Shown one piece after another: positions 27,023 through 36,820 of a stretch of 64,000 nucleotides of DNA. Position 1 is the stretch's first letter, and each line of letters opens with the position of its first letter. This DNA is from Pseudoalteromonas rhizosphaerae (lineage in GTDB: Bacteria > Pseudomonadota > Gammaproteobacteria > Enterobacterales > Alteromonadaceae): contig NZ_CABVLM010000006.1 in NCBI RefSeq assembly GCF_902498845.1, positions 248,001 to 312,000 of the forward strand, in the 5' to 3' direction. Under the pieces are notes generated by a model, which was not told the DNA's origin, searched no databases, and was given only the letters and a program-made list of their open reading frames with translations. Position numbers and translations under genes: made by a program.

Positions 27023-28693
27023 TTAGATCTCCGAACTACGCTGCACAGTTTGCCATTGAGATTCAACAGCAACCTTTGCTTGCGATTTACTAAGTGGTGG
27101 CCTACCTAAAATTAGATCAGCCGCTTTTTCTGCCACCATAATGGTTGGCGCATTTAAATTTCCGTTAGGAACCGTTGGGAAGATTGATGAATCCACCACA
27201 TGCAGTCCCTCAATGCCATGTACTTGAGTGTTTGAGTTTACTACTGCCAGTTCATCTTCACCCATTTTGCATGAACATGAAGGATGGTAAGCACTCTCAA
27301 CTGCCTGACGTACAAAAGCATCTATTTGTTCATCGGTTTGGATCTCTTTACCTGGTTGGATTTCGCCATCGCGGTAATCATCAAACGCACTTTGCTCAAT
27401 GATTTCACGCGTTAAACGCACACAGGCTCTAAACCCTTCAATATCATCTTGATGCTGTAAATAGTTAAATTGGATCTTAGGTGCAACCGTTGGATCAGCC
27501 GATTTAATCGTTACTGCACCGCGGCTTTTAGGCTTGTTATGCCCTACATGGACTTGAAAACCATGGCCATCAAAAGCACTTTTACCGTCATAACGAATTG
27601 CCGCAGGTAAAAAGTGATATTGAATATCAGGCCACTCAACCCCCTGTTTTGAGCGAATAAATGCACAAGATTCAAAATGATTAGTCGCCCCAAGGCCACT
27701 GCGGTTTAATAACCAACGCGCGCCAATAAGGCCCTTTGAAATAAGACCAAGCTTGCCGTTTAAGGTAATTGGCTGCTTACACTTATACTGGAAATAAAAC
27801 TCCAAGTGATCTTGCAGGTTTTGCCCAACTCCGGGTAAATGGTGCTTAACCTCGATACCAACTGCTTTAAGTATTTCGCTGTCGCCAATACCCGAAAGTT
27901 GCAATAAATGCGGTGAACCAATCGGACCGGCACTTAAAATAACGTCTTTACTGGCCTTTGCTTTAACAATATCGCCATTAACTTTGTACTGCACACCAAC
28001 GGCTTTTTTGCCTTCAAGCAACACCTTTTCAGCCAACGCACCAGTAACAATAACTAAGTTTTTACGTGACTTCACTGGGTCTAAATATTCACGACTTGCA
28101 GAGCTGCGCACACCGTCTTTAACGGTCATGTGCATTGGACCAAAACCCTCTTGCTGCGCTGCGTTATAATCGTCAGTGGCTGCATATCCGGCTTGCTGGC
28201 CCGCTTTGATAAAGGCTTTATAAAGCGGGTTCGCCATTTCATTACCGTTGTTCACACCCAAAGGGCCGCTATCACCACGATAGTCGTTTTTACCTAAATA
28301 GAATGATTCTGCTTTTTGAAAATACGGTAAACAGGATTGATAATCCCACCCTTGTGCACCATGTTGTTGCCATTCATCAAAGTCTTTAGCATGGCCACGT
28401 ACATACACCATGCCATTGATAGATGATGAGCCACCTAACACTTTGCCACGCGGGCAGTGCATTTGACGATCATCTAGATACGGTTCAGCTTCACTATGAA
28501 ACTGCCACGCGTATTTATCTGAATTCATCGGAATTGATAGCGCGGTAGGCATTTTAATAAAAATGCTTTTATCGCTGCCGCCAGTCTCTAATAATAAAAC
28601 GCGGTTGCTGCTATCTTCGGATAAACGATTAGCCAGTACACAGCCCGCCGACCCTGCACCCACTATGATGTAATCATACGTTAGTGCAGTCAT
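27023..28693 (-). CDS. betA: choline dehydrogenase
   Basis: FAD-dependent GMC oxidoreductase, 556 residues, oxidising choline to betaine aldehyde at the membrane. N-terminal FAD-binding [23 protein letters not shown] signatures [18 protein letters not shown] and [17 protein letters not shown], and C-terminal catalytic region [14 protein letters not shown] with the active-site His, then [26 protein letters not shown]. The start overlaps the betB stop by one base (TAATG), showing coupling. Confidence 0.95.
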   Translation of the reverse strand: MTALTYDYIIVGAGSAGCVLANRLSEDSSNRVLLLETGGSDKSIFIKMPTALSIPMNSDKYAWQFHSEAEPYLDDRQMHCPRGKVLGGSSSINGMVYVRGHAKDFDEWQQHGAQGWDYQSCLPYFQKAESFYLGKNDYRGDSGPLGVNNGNEMANPLYKAFIKAGQQAGYAATDDYNAAQQEGFGPMHMTVKDGVRSSASREYLDPVKSRKNLVIVTGALAEKVLLEGKKAVGVQYKVNGDIVKAKASKDVILSAGPIGSPHLLQLSGIGDSEILKAVGIEVKHHLPGVGQNLQDHLEFYFQYKCKQPITLNGKLGLISKGLIGARWLLNRSGLGATNHFESCAFIRSKQGVEWPDIQYHFLPAAIRYDGKSAFDGHGFQVHVGHNKPKSRGAVTIKSADPTVAPKIQFNYLQHQDDIEGFRACVRLTREIIEQSAFDDYRDGEIQPGKEIQTDEQIDAFVRQAVESAYHPSCSCKMGEDELAVVNSNTQVHGIEGLHVVDSSIFPTVPNGNLNAPTIMVAEKAADLILGRPPLSKSQAKVAVESQWQTVQRSSEI

Positions 28694-30168
28694 TAAAATG
28701 GGCTCTCTATATTAGTCATACCGACATAAATCGATTTAGTTTGGGTGTAATGATCAAGTGTTTCAATACCATTTTCACGACCGATACCTGACTGCTTATA
28801 ACCGCCCACAGGCATTTCTGCTGGCGAATTGCCGTAGCTGTTGATCCAACAAATGCCTGCTTGCAGCTGATGAATAACACGGTGTGCGCGCTTAATATCT
28901 TTGGTAAACACGCCTGCAGCAAGGCCTAAGTGAGTATCGTTAGCACGGTGAATTACATCATCTTCGTCATCAAACGTTAATACGCTCATTACGGGACCAA
29001 AGATTTCTTCTTTGACGATCGTCATATCATCAGTGCAATCAATAAATACCGTTGGTGCAACAAAGTAACCGTTTGGTGCAGAGGCTGGGCTAAGCGTTTT
29101 ACCACCCGTTAATAACGTTGCACCTTCGCTGATGCCTTTATCGATATAGCTCATCACTAATTGTTGATGCTTTTTGGAAATTAATGCGCCAAAGTTAACG
29201 TTAGGATCGAGTGGATCGCCCGCTATAATATTTTCTTCAGTGCGCGTTTTAAGCTCATCAATAAATTGCTGATAAACATTTTTGTGAACATAAATACGGG
29301 TGCAGTTAGTGCAAATTTCACCTTGCGTATAAAAATTACCTAACATTGCAGCACTTACTGCCTGTGAAATATCGGCATCATCAAATACTAGCAGTGGTGA
29401 TTTACCACCAAGTTCCATGGTGACATCTTTTAATGAACCCGCAGCACTAGCAACTACTTTTTTACCTGTGCCTACTTCGCCGGTAAACGATACTTTCTCA
29501 ATATCAGCTGATTGTGTTAACCACTGGCCAACTTCTGCTGCACCTTGCACCACGTTGAACACGCCTGCAGGTACACCCGCTTCGATGAATATTTCGGCAA
29601 GCTTAATTGCGCCAAGTGGCGTTTCTTCAGAAGGTTTAAAAATAAATGCATTTCCGGCAGCCAAAGCTGGGCCGGATTTCCAACAAGCGATTTGCAGCGG
29701 GTAGTTCCACGCACCAATTCCGGCACAAATCCCTAATGGCTCTTTACGGGTATAATAAAAATCTTCGCCAACCATTTGCTGCTGGCCAACTTGGGCAGGT
29801 GCTAGCCCTGCAAAATACTCGATTACATCAGCGCCAGTTTGCACATCAACACACTCGGCTTCTTGCCATGGTTTACCGGTATCTAGCACTTCTATTTTTG
29901 CAAGTAAATCATTACGCTCGCGCAATAATGCAACCGCTTTTAGTAAGATACGACTACGTTCAATCGGACTCATAGTTGACCATGCAGCAAATCCTTGTTT
30001 AGCACTTTGAATAGCCGCATTTTGAATAAACGCATCTGCCACTTCTACATAATAAATTACGTCATCTGTTGCTGGGTTTTTAACTGCAAATGTTTCGCCA
30101 CTTTGATTTTTTAAAAAGTGACCATTGATAAAGTTTTGATAAACAGGTGTTGTCACATTAAGCTCCAT
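28693..30168 (-). CDS. betB: betaine aldehyde dehydrogenase
   Basis: NAD(P)+-dependent aldehyde dehydrogenase, about 491 residues, converting betaine aldehyde to glycine betaine. Catalytic Glu in [12 protein letters not shown] and Cys in [34 protein letters not shown] binds cofactor; [10 protein letters not shown] near the end is typical of BetB. Start set to ATG 30168 ([16 protein letters not shown]), which overlaps the betI stop by 11 bp; the longer frame upstream lies wholly inside betI. Confidence 0.95.
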   Translation of the reverse strand: MELNVTTPVYQNFINGHFLKNQSGETFAVKNPATDDVIYYVEVADAFIQNAAIQSAKQGFAAWSTMSPIERSRILLKAVALLRERNDLLAKIEVLDTGKPWQEAECVDVQTGADVIEYFAGLAPAQVGQQQMVGEDFYYTRKEPLGICAGIGAWNYPLQIACWKSGPALAAGNAFIFKPSEETPLGAIKLAEIFIEAGVPAGVFNVVQGAAEVGQWLTQSADIEKVSFTGEVGTGKKVVASAAGSLKDVTMELGGKSPLLVFDDADISQAVSAAMLGNFYTQGEICTNCTRIYVHKNVYQQFIDELKTRTEENIIAGDPLDPNVNFGALISKKHQQLVMSYIDKGISEGATLLTGGKTLSPASAPNGYFVAPTVFIDCTDDMTIVKEEIFGPVMSVLTFDDEDDVIHRANDTHLGLAAGVFTKDIKRAHRVIHQLQAGICWINSYGNSPAEMPVGGYKQSGIGRENGIETLDHYTQTKSIYVGMTNIESPF

Positions 30169-30748
30169 ACTGTTTGATAAGTGAACATACAAAGTTTTTT
30201 GCTAGCTGTTCACAATGTGCAAATTGATCTTGATCAGACTTACTTAGTACCGCTCTTAACCATAAGCCATCGATCATTGCCGCACATAATTGCGCTGCAA
30301 GTTTGGCTTCATCATCACCCATCAATTGTTTAAATGAGCTGACTAAATTACTAAGAAGTCGTCGGCTATTTACGTTCTGTAAGCGATGCAACTGAACATC
30401 GTGCATCGATTGCGCCCAAAAGCTTAACCAAGTTTTAGTGGTATCGCTGCGCTGTTGTAATCTGGCAAAGTTAGCTTCTATTATCAGCATTAACCTTTGC
30501 TCAGGGGTCGTTGTTGGCGTTACTTGTTTGATCAGCTCGTGTTTTAGATTGGTTAATAAATAACGCACAGTGGCTTCTATCAAGCCCTGCTTACCACCAA
30601 AATAATGACTAATAATGCCCGACGATAATCCTGCTTTTTTACTGATACTATTAATGGTTGTTGCTTGTAAGCCAAATTCAGCAACCGAACTAATAGTAGC
30701 GTCAATTAGCTGCTGACGACGGACAGGTTCCATTCCAACTTTAGGCAT
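30158..30748 (-). CDS. betI: TetR family repressor BetI
   Basis: Choline-responsive repressor of the bet operon, 196 residues. Opening [19 protein letters not shown] and helix-turn-helix [32 protein letters not shown] (split across about residues 27-58) match BetI closely. First gene of betI-betB-betA-BCCT-porin; a 14-bp palindrome lies 10 bp ahead of its ATG and would give autorepression. Confidence 0.94.
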   Translation of the reverse strand: MPKVGMEPVRRQQLIDATISSVAEFGLQATTINSISKKAGLSSGIISHYFGGKQGLIEATVRYLLTNLKHELIKQVTPTTTPEQRLMLIIEANFARLQQRSDTTKTWLSFWAQSMHDVQLHRLQNVNSRRLLSNLVSSFKQLMGDDEAKLAAQLCAAMIDGLWLRAVLSKSDQDQFAHCEQLAKNFVCSLIKQYGA

Positions 30749-30758
30749 ATTTTTATTA

Positions 30759-30772
30759 ATTGAACGTTCAAT
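30759..30772. promoter_or_regulatory. BetI-type operator
   Basis: Perfect 14-bp palindrome ATTGAACGTTCAAT upstream of betI, in AT-rich flanks. It matches the TTGAACGTTCAA-type site I associate with BetI. No second copy was seen near betA or the carrier gene. Confidence 0.75.
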
Positions 30773-31043
30773 AAAAATAAAGGTTAAAGTAATGGAACTG
30801 ATAATTCAAGGTTGACAAACTGTGAATAGGCTAAAATGAAGAGAGCTAAGTGACCCTAAGTAACTGTCCTAGCGTTGATAAATCGGCTTAGAAAAAAGTT
30901 GCGAAAAAAATCGAAAAATAGCTGCTTTTTAAGTAAATGATACAAAAATCAGCTATATTAGGTTGAAAATCATATCTGGTTAGTCTCAGGTGTCACTTTT
31001 AAAATCACAGAATTATCTATCAAAACAAACTATAGGAAACTCG

Positions 31044-31268
31044 ATGTCTAATTTTAATGAATATAAAGTATTGCATGTTGTTGAAGGTGGCTGTGGCACA
31101 TTGCTGCTAGGTTCGAGCGGGTTACCACTTAAAAGGCTAGAAGCAACACTTAATGATGAAGCACAAAATGGCTGGCAACTGGTATTTCAGGTTATCGAAA
31201 GCAAACGTTTTTTGCTATTTTGGTCTCGCGAAGCTGTGATCTTAACGTTAGGCAGAAACCGTGCTTAA
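31044..31268 (+). CDS. DUF4177-like small protein
   Basis: 74 residues, MSNFNEYKVLHVVEGG at the start and NDEAQNGWQLVFQVIE in the middle, the pattern of DUF4177 proteins (Tyr-Lys-Val start, Gly-Trp-Glu/Gln-Leu-Val). The ATG at 31044 follows AGGA by 7 nt; the frame is open upstream but without a good start. Function unknown for the family. The next frame starts within or just after its stop. Confidence 0.65.
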   Translation: MSNFNEYKVLHVVEGGCGTLLLGSSGLPLKRLEATLNDEAQNGWQLVFQVIESKRFLLFWSREAVILTLGRNRA

Positions 31269-31272
31269 AGCA

Positions 31273-31485
31273 ATGACGCTTAGTGCAATTCGCCGCTATC
31301 AAAAAAATGGCGGCGCTAAGGCACATTTTAATATTAGCTGTAATTTCAGTCCTTCCTGCTCAGAGTTTACTCATCAAGCAATTACTAAATATGGGCTAGT
31401 GAAAGGTCTATTTATTGGCGTAAAAAGAATACGGCGTTGCAATAACCCCGACTGTGTAACCGTAAAATCCGATCCACTTCCTTGA
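31273..31485 (+). CDS. yidD: YidD-like small membrane-associated protein
   Basis: About 70 residues. CNFSPSCSEFTHQAITKYGLVKGLFIGVKRIRRCN follows the YidD pattern (Cys-x-x-x-Pro-x-Cys-Ser ... Lys-Arg-x-x-Arg-Cys), a factor that assists membrane-protein insertion. Differences from the usual form: the short N-terminus lacks the full amphipathic helix, and the GGYDPVP-type end is replaced by VKSDPLP. The normal place for yidD is between rnpA and yidC; neither is here, so this may be a paralogue. A GTG start at 31261 overlapping the DUF4177 stop is equally possible. Confidence 0.65.
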   Translation: MTLSAIRRYQKNGGAKAHFNISCNFSPSCSEFTHQAITKYGLVKGLFIGVKRIRRCNNPDCVTVKSDPLP

Positions 31486-31499
31486 GGCTTATTAATGCC

Positions 31500-31868
31500 A
31501 TGACATCAGAACAACTAAATGCTCAAGAAGAGCAGCTTCGTTCAGAAGTAAATGCATTGTCCCCTGATCAGCGTAAACTTTTTTACCAGCAAGAAAAGCG
31601 TCTCGTTAAAGACCCTGATACTTATGCGGTACTGAATTGGTTTTTTGCCGCAGGTTTACACCACTTTTACTTAGGTAGATTTCAACGTGGTGCGGTGAAT
31701 TTAACGCTGATGCTAATTGGCATACTCACTATTTATAGCTTTGGCGTATTTTTAATCATCGTCGTTTTGTTAATTGAATTACCACAGCTTTTTAAGAGTC
31801 AACGCATCGTCCATCAATATAACAATCAAGTTATGGCTGATATTCTAAAACAACTAACCGACTCTTGA
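31500..31868 (+). CDS. TM2 domain-containing membrane protein
   Basis: About 122 residues: charged helical N-terminus (about residues 1-40), then a TM2 module, AVLNWFFAAGLHHFYLGRFQRG with the conserved Gly-x-His-x-Phe-Tyr-Leu-Gly, and two hydrophobic helices. Start taken at MTSEQLNAQEEQ. Shortly downstream of the YidD-like gene, same direction. Role unknown. Confidence 0.75.
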   Translation: MTSEQLNAQEEQLRSEVNALSPDQRKLFYQQEKRLVKDPDTYAVLNWFFAAGLHHFYLGRFQRGAVNLTLMLIGILTIYSFGVFLIIVVLLIELPQLFKSQRIVHQYNNQVMADILKQLTDS

Positions 31869-31921
31869 TTACTTAAAGCAAATGCTAGATACTGTTTTTT
31901 TATACAGTTACGGTGTGTGTT

Positions 31922-34072
31922 ATGAAAAAAGAATTACCCGAAAAATATTATTTAGCCCACTTTAAAGAGCTAATAACATTTATCGACACTCAATGCAGAC
32001 ACTTATTAGAGCAAAAACACGTCGATTTCATTAATAAAGTAAACCGACTTACTGAGCAAGGCCAGTGCATGCTGGCACGCATTTATTCTCGTAAACCTTT
32101 ACTCGTAGCAATCACCACGCTTAATTATAATGAAATAGACAGCCCTGCACTGGCACTCGAAGAGCTAAAAACAGCACAGCTCATTAGTCATCCAAATTAC
32201 ACCGACTATCAACACGTACTCGCACATCTAACTAAACCCGCATTGCTAGCACTACTCGCGCCTTTCGATATCCAACCTAGTATTAAAAAAAGCGTTACTA
32301 AAGCGCAATTAGTAGCACAGACTTGCGATTTTTTTGCTACTAAGCCGGAACATTTAACCTGCCTTTATAACCAGTTTGTTATTAATAACCGATTTGCTGT
32401 GTATGAATACTTTGAATTTCTATACATAGGCCGCTTAAGCACTGGTGATATTAACCATCAAAATAGCTTTGTACTGCGTGATTTGGGCCTAAGAACCACA
32501 CGAGAAAACCATACAGTAAGTTTAGCTCGCTTTGATACACGTGAGGAGGCGCAATCTAACTACGCGCTAAATCGTTATCGCATGGCATTTAAAAGCGCGC
32601 AAAGTGATGACGAATATCAAGCTTTAGCTATTGAGCTTATTAATCAACCGGCCGAAGGTACATTAGCAGTCAACCTTAAAAACAAGCTCCTTTTACGACT
32701 TCACCAACAACTAAAAAAATATAATATTGAGCTGTGTTTTACACTTTTAAATGCCTGTGAAAATAGCGCTGAAGCAACTGAATTACAAATACGCGAGCAA
32801 TACCGCCAAGGTAATAAAGAGTGGGTAAAAATCCAGCTTGAAACCATCATCGAAGATCCGCTCACTGATGATTTACTGTATTTTGCTGATGACTTTTTAA
32901 TGCGTAAATTTAACAAGCAAACTCGCTCTCGCTTAAGTGCAATGCTAGCCGATACGCAATGTGTTATTGAAATTGATGAAGTTTATCGAAACGATGTAGA
33001 GCAAGGTGTTACAGAACACTACACTCAACAAGGGTTAACTGTTTTTTATACCGAAAATACGCTTTGGCAGAGCCTTTTTGGTTTAGTTTTTTGGCGCGAG
33101 CTTTATATAGATACTCCCACCCCACCTTGCAATGAGTTTGATATGTTTCCACAATCATTGAGAACCGACTGCTTTTATCATACCCAACACCAACAAATTG
33201 AAGCACTACTAGCAAACTGGCAAACACCGGATGATTTACTAAAACACGTGTGTAAAAGTGCCGCCCGTTATTTTGAACAAGCTAATGGGCTGTTTCGCTG
33301 GCATAGCGAGCTATTACGACCATTAGAAGTGCTGATTTTAAATAGCTCATTAGCAGCGCTAAAAAGTCACTTAAAGAATATGACCATGCGCTTTATGCAG
33401 CTTAAAGATGGTTACCCTGACTTGATGGTGCTAAATGCTAATAAACTCCATTTTGAAGAAGTAAAAGCCCCAGGTGATAAATTAAGACGTAATCAGTTAA
33501 CAACGATTGATTGCCTAAAAAGTACTGGATTCAATGTACACATTGCGGCCGTAAAATGGGTTAATGATCCCAATCGTATTTACAGCGTGGTCGATATTGA
33601 AACCACCGGTAGTTTAAAGGGCGGCAATCGGATCACCGAAATTGGCATAGTCAAAATGCAACACGGCAAAGTAATTGATACTTGGTCAACACTTATCAAC
33701 CCGCAAATGCGCATTCCTAAGTTTATAGTGTCTTTAACAGGTATTAATGACGCAATGGTAGCAACTGCACCACGCTTTACTGAAATAGCTGAGACTTTAC
33801 TTAATAAACTAAAAGGCACTATTTTTGTGGCTCACAATGTAAACTTTGATTACGGCTTTATTCGTAAAGAATGTGAAATGGCGGGTATCCACTTTAAAAT
33901 GCCAAAATTATGTACTGTGGTTGAATCTCGCAAAGCGTTTGCTGGTTTAAAATCATACTCTTTAGGTAACCTCAGTGCGCATTTTGACTTAAACCTAACA
34001 AGCCATCACCGAGCACTCGCTGATGCCAGCGCAACCGCTGAGTTACTTTTTCTTATAAAAAAATTTAACTAA
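31922..34072 (+). CDS. FAN1-like VRR-NUC nuclease fused to a DEDDh exonuclease
   Basis: About 716 residues with two nuclease modules. Residues about 1-490 resemble bacterial FAN1: LTEQGQCMLARIYSRKP and ITTLNYNEIDSPALALEEL near the start (SAP-like DNA-binding part), then a helical region. The VRR-NUC active site follows at about 498-530: YPDLMVLN, then HFEEVKAPGDKL and NQL, giving the PD...EVK catalytic set. From about 553 a DnaQ-type 3'-5' exonuclease follows: VVDIETTG (Asp, Glu), AHNVNFDYGF (Asp) and HHRALADA (His, Asp), all metal ligands present. FAN1 acts on flaps and interstrand crosslinks; the fused exonuclease could trim the products. Known bacterial FAN1 proteins I recall lack this domain. 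The ATG at 31922 is chosen over a GTG 9 bp earlier; no good ribosome site is visible. Confidence 0.82.
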   Translation: MKKELPEKYYLAHFKELITFIDTQCRHLLEQKHVDFINKVNRLTEQGQCMLARIYSRKPLLVAITTLNYNEIDSPALALEELKTAQLISHPNYTDYQHVLAHLTKPALLALLAPFDIQPSIKKSVTKAQLVAQTCDFFATKPEHLTCLYNQFVINNRFAVYEYFEFLYIGRLSTGDINHQNSFVLRDLGLRTTRENHTVSLARFDTREEAQSNYALNRYRMAFKSAQSDDEYQALAIELINQPAEGTLAVNLKNKLLLRLHQQLKKYNIELCFTLLNACENSAEATELQIREQYRQGNKEWVKIQLETIIEDPLTDDLLYFADDFLMRKFNKQTRSRLSAMLADTQCVIEIDEVYRNDVEQGVTEHYTQQGLTVFYTENTLWQSLFGLVFWRELYIDTPTPPCNEFDMFPQSLRTDCFYHTQHQQIEALLANWQTPDDLLKHVCKSAARYFEQANGLFRWHSELLRPLEVLILNSSLAALKSHLKNMTMRFMQLKDGYPDLMVLNANKLHFEEVKAPGDKLRRNQLTTIDCLKSTGFNVHIAAVKWVNDPNRIYSVVDIETTGSLKGGNRITEIGIVKMQHGKVIDTWSTLINPQMRIPKFIVSLTGINDAMVATAPRFTEIAETLLNKLKGTIFVAHNVNFDYGFIRKECEMAGIHFKMPKLCTVVESRKAFAGLKSYSLGNLSAHFDLNLTSHHRALADASATAELLFLIKKFN

Positions 34073-34172
34073 ATTAATAATTTAAGCTTTTAGCGCAAAT
34101 GACCCAAAGCCAGCTTTTGCTAAATAAAAGCAAGGTATTGATTGCAACCCTCCCAGTACCTCGCTATAGAAG

Positions 34173-35693
34173 TCAACGCGTCTGTCTAATACTTACCGTT
34201 AGCATTAATAACCCAACTGCAATACCCAAAAAGTAATAAGGCATTCCTGCATCCCAACTCGCTTGACTGTTCACCCCTAAAAAGTCTAAATATAGTCCAC
34301 CTTGCAGAGGCCCTATGTACCAAATGACTAGAAACACAACTTCAAACATTCGTTTTGACTGCGTAAATGTACCGCAAAAATAGGCCAACGAAACCATAAA
34401 CGAAATAGCCACAAACAATTGCACCAGCAACAACCACTCAGCTATGACTACAAACCGCGCAATACTGCCTATACAGGCAAAGGCTAACAATCCCCAACCA
34501 GCACTGAAACTAGCCATACTTTGTAATAGCGGTGATTGCTTGCTATAAGCCATAATTTCAATAGTATTTGTTTGCCTCTCTAGCTGCCCTAACGGCGATA
34601 TAACCAATACACACCACAACAATGACATAGGTAAAAAAAGACTCAGCAACAGGTTCTGATCAACAAAAACTTGGCACACATTCAAAATGACCAATCCGAT
34701 GAGCCACAGATTTGTTTGCCCTTTAAGCATTAACTTAAACTCTAATCGTAATAAGCGTGTAACAGCGAATGACTTAGTTGCGCCAACAAATATTCTATCG
34801 AGTATTCCTGTGACTTTTTCAATTACGCTAACTATTCGCCATTGCTTTTTAATCTCGTTCATTGAGCCATTACTAAAACGATCAAAAAATAAAAATGCTA
34901 AGCTTAGAGCTATTGAGCTGACTATCAATAAAGGCAACATTCCTTGGAAGTGCACAGCACTTGGCTCAAACCCATGCCAAACAAATGTTTTTACAGATTC
35001 ACTAGCTGTTATGCCAACATTGGTACCACCCTGCTCTGTTGGAAAACGCGCAGCAACCTCTATATCTAAACTTTCAAGCACTGCACCAATGCCTGATACT
35101 CCTTCAATACTTTGCGTTATCGAGCCAACCCACAAGAAAAAATATACCACATTACCTAACCCCCCTTTGAGCCACGTTATCGACTCAAATAAAATAGCGA
35201 TTGATGCAATTGCTAATAACAAAGGTAAAACAAACACTAATTGCGGCCAAACGAGTGCCCACACATCAACCTGATAGCTTTCGCCATAATAAAGCTGTAT
35301 CAATACACTACTGAGCAACATCGCCAATACAATTGAAAGTAAAATCAGTACATTTACCCCCCACTTAGCGAATAGAAAAGCCTGTTTGCTAATCGACGTT
35401 GCTGCAATAAGCTCACACGTTTTTGATTGCCTGTCTAACTCAAGTGCATTTTTAACCAAGTAAAAGCAAATAATTGGTAAGAACATAACATTTAGCATAG
35501 CTAAACATACACCAATCCACGCGCTGTTATAAATGCCGCGGTAGCCATTAATCACTAGTGTTTGGTACTGCGCATCAGGGGACGGAAAATACAATAACGT
35601 TAATACAGACATAGCCAACAAGGTCACCATATAACTTTGTTGTCGTGTACGTTGTTTAAAGTCAGCGACCATACATTGCCAAATCTGTTTCAT
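34173..35693 (-). CDS. ABC transporter permease, multi-spanning
   Basis: 506 residues with about twelve hydrophobic segments in two halves, separated by a hydrophilic stretch at about 278-310 (FDRFSNGSMNEIKKQWR). No substrate clue. Its start overlaps the ATPase stop by one base (TAATG). The pattern of a single ATPase with a duplicated-half ABC-2 permease fits an exporter. Confidence 0.75.
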   Translation of the reverse strand: MKQIWQCMVADFKQRTRQQSYMVTLLAMSVLTLLYFPSPDAQYQTLVINGYRGIYNSAWIGVCLAMLNVMFLPIICFYLVKNALELDRQSKTCELIAATSISKQAFLFAKWGVNVLILLSIVLAMLLSSVLIQLYYGESYQVDVWALVWPQLVFVLPLLLAIASIAILFESITWLKGGLGNVVYFFLWVGSITQSIEGVSGIGAVLESLDIEVAARFPTEQGGTNVGITASESVKTFVWHGFEPSAVHFQGMLPLLIVSSIALSLAFLFFDRFSNGSMNEIKKQWRIVSVIEKVTGILDRIFVGATKSFAVTRLLRLEFKLMLKGQTNLWLIGLVILNVCQVFVDQNLLLSLFLPMSLLWCVLVISPLGQLERQTNTIEIMAYSKQSPLLQSMASFSAGWGLLAFACIGSIARFVVIAEWLLLVQLFVAISFMVSLAYFCGTFTQSKRMFEVVFLVIWYIGPLQGGLYLDFLGVNSQASWDAGMPYYFLGIAVGLLMLTVSIRQTR

Positions 35694-36598
35694 TAACCGA
35701 TCCTCGCTGCGCTGCGAGGTGCTGGTTGCTCGCTAGTAAAATACAAGTAAGCATCTTCGAGTGATGCCGCCCGTACCGTGGCTTTAGAATCAGGGCAATG
35801 ATCCGCAACAAGGTTTAATTCAAGCTTTCCTTCTTTTCGAATGCTGTGGCTAACAATATACTCATGCTGGATCTGTTTCAGATCCGATGGTTCAATCGTT
35901 AATGTCCAACATTTTTCAGCCACTTTTTGCTGTAATACATTCGCTGTTACTGATTGAATAAGTGTGCCACCGCGCATAATGGCAATGCGGTCCGCAATCG
36001 ATTCAACATCTGACACTATATGCGTGGAGAATATAATGCAACGATCCGCCGCAAGCTCAGTCAATAACTGCCTAAAGTTGGCTCGTTCATGCGGATCAAG
36101 ACCAACCGTCGGCTCGTCAATGATCAATAATTTAGGATCATTTAATAACGCCTGCGCAATTCCAATGCGTTGTTTCATGCCTCCAGAGTAACCTTTTAGC
36201 GGCTGATGTGCGGCGTGGGTTAAATTAAGCTTATTCAGCAAATCATCAATAACACTATTGGCATGTGCATTTTCAAGCCCTTTAAGCCCTGCCATATATT
36301 GCAAAAATTCAAACCCCGACAGTTGTTCATACACGCCAAAATATTGAGGTAAATAGCCCAGCTCTTTGCGTAACAATTGTGGTGATTTAACAATATCTTG
36401 GCCTTGCCATAAAATAACACCTTGTGTTGGCTTAGTAATGGTAGCCAGAATTCTCATCAAACTAGATTTTCCAGCTCCATTAGGGCCTAACAAGGCTAAA
36501 ATCCCAGGTTCAACTTGCAAAGATAATGTATTAATTGCGCATTTTGCATCTTTGCTTTTATTATATTGATGACGTAATGATTGAATATCTAATAGCAT
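35693..36598 (-). CDS. ABC transporter ATP-binding protein
   Basis: 301 residues. Walker A ALLGPNGAGKSS, signature GYSGGMKQRIGIAQALL, Walker B LLIIDEPTVGLD, switch His FSTHIVSD; then a C-terminal tail of about 80 residues (EYIVSHSIRKEGKLELN), common in bacitracin- or lantibiotic-export type ATPases. First gene of a two-gene operon with the permease at 34173. Confidence 0.88.
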   Translation of the reverse strand: MLLDIQSLRHQYNKSKDAKCAINTLSLQVEPGILALLGPNGAGKSSLMRILATITKPTQGVILWQGQDIVKSPQLLRKELGYLPQYFGVYEQLSGFEFLQYMAGLKGLENAHANSVIDDLLNKLNLTHAAHQPLKGYSGGMKQRIGIAQALLNDPKLLIIDEPTVGLDPHERANFRQLLTELAADRCIIFSTHIVSDVESIADRIAIMRGGTLIQSVTANVLQQKVAEKCWTLTIEPSDLKQIQHEYIVSHSIRKEGKLELNLVADHCPDSKATVRAASLEDAYLYFTSEQPAPRSAARIG

Positions 36599-36820
36599 GA
36601 GTGTCTATTCCTAATTAAGTTACACTCATTCAGCAAATATTAAGCCATGTAAATAACAATTAATAATCAACAACTTAAGTTTTAAACTTTTTAAATAAAC
36701 AATATTGAATAACAACTCTTACCAAATAATGGCGAAAAACATCAACGTGATAAGTTAACGTGTAGTCATTTTTCTCACCCGCTGATGCATTTAACTTATT
36801 CAGTCTAACCGCAGTAAAAA

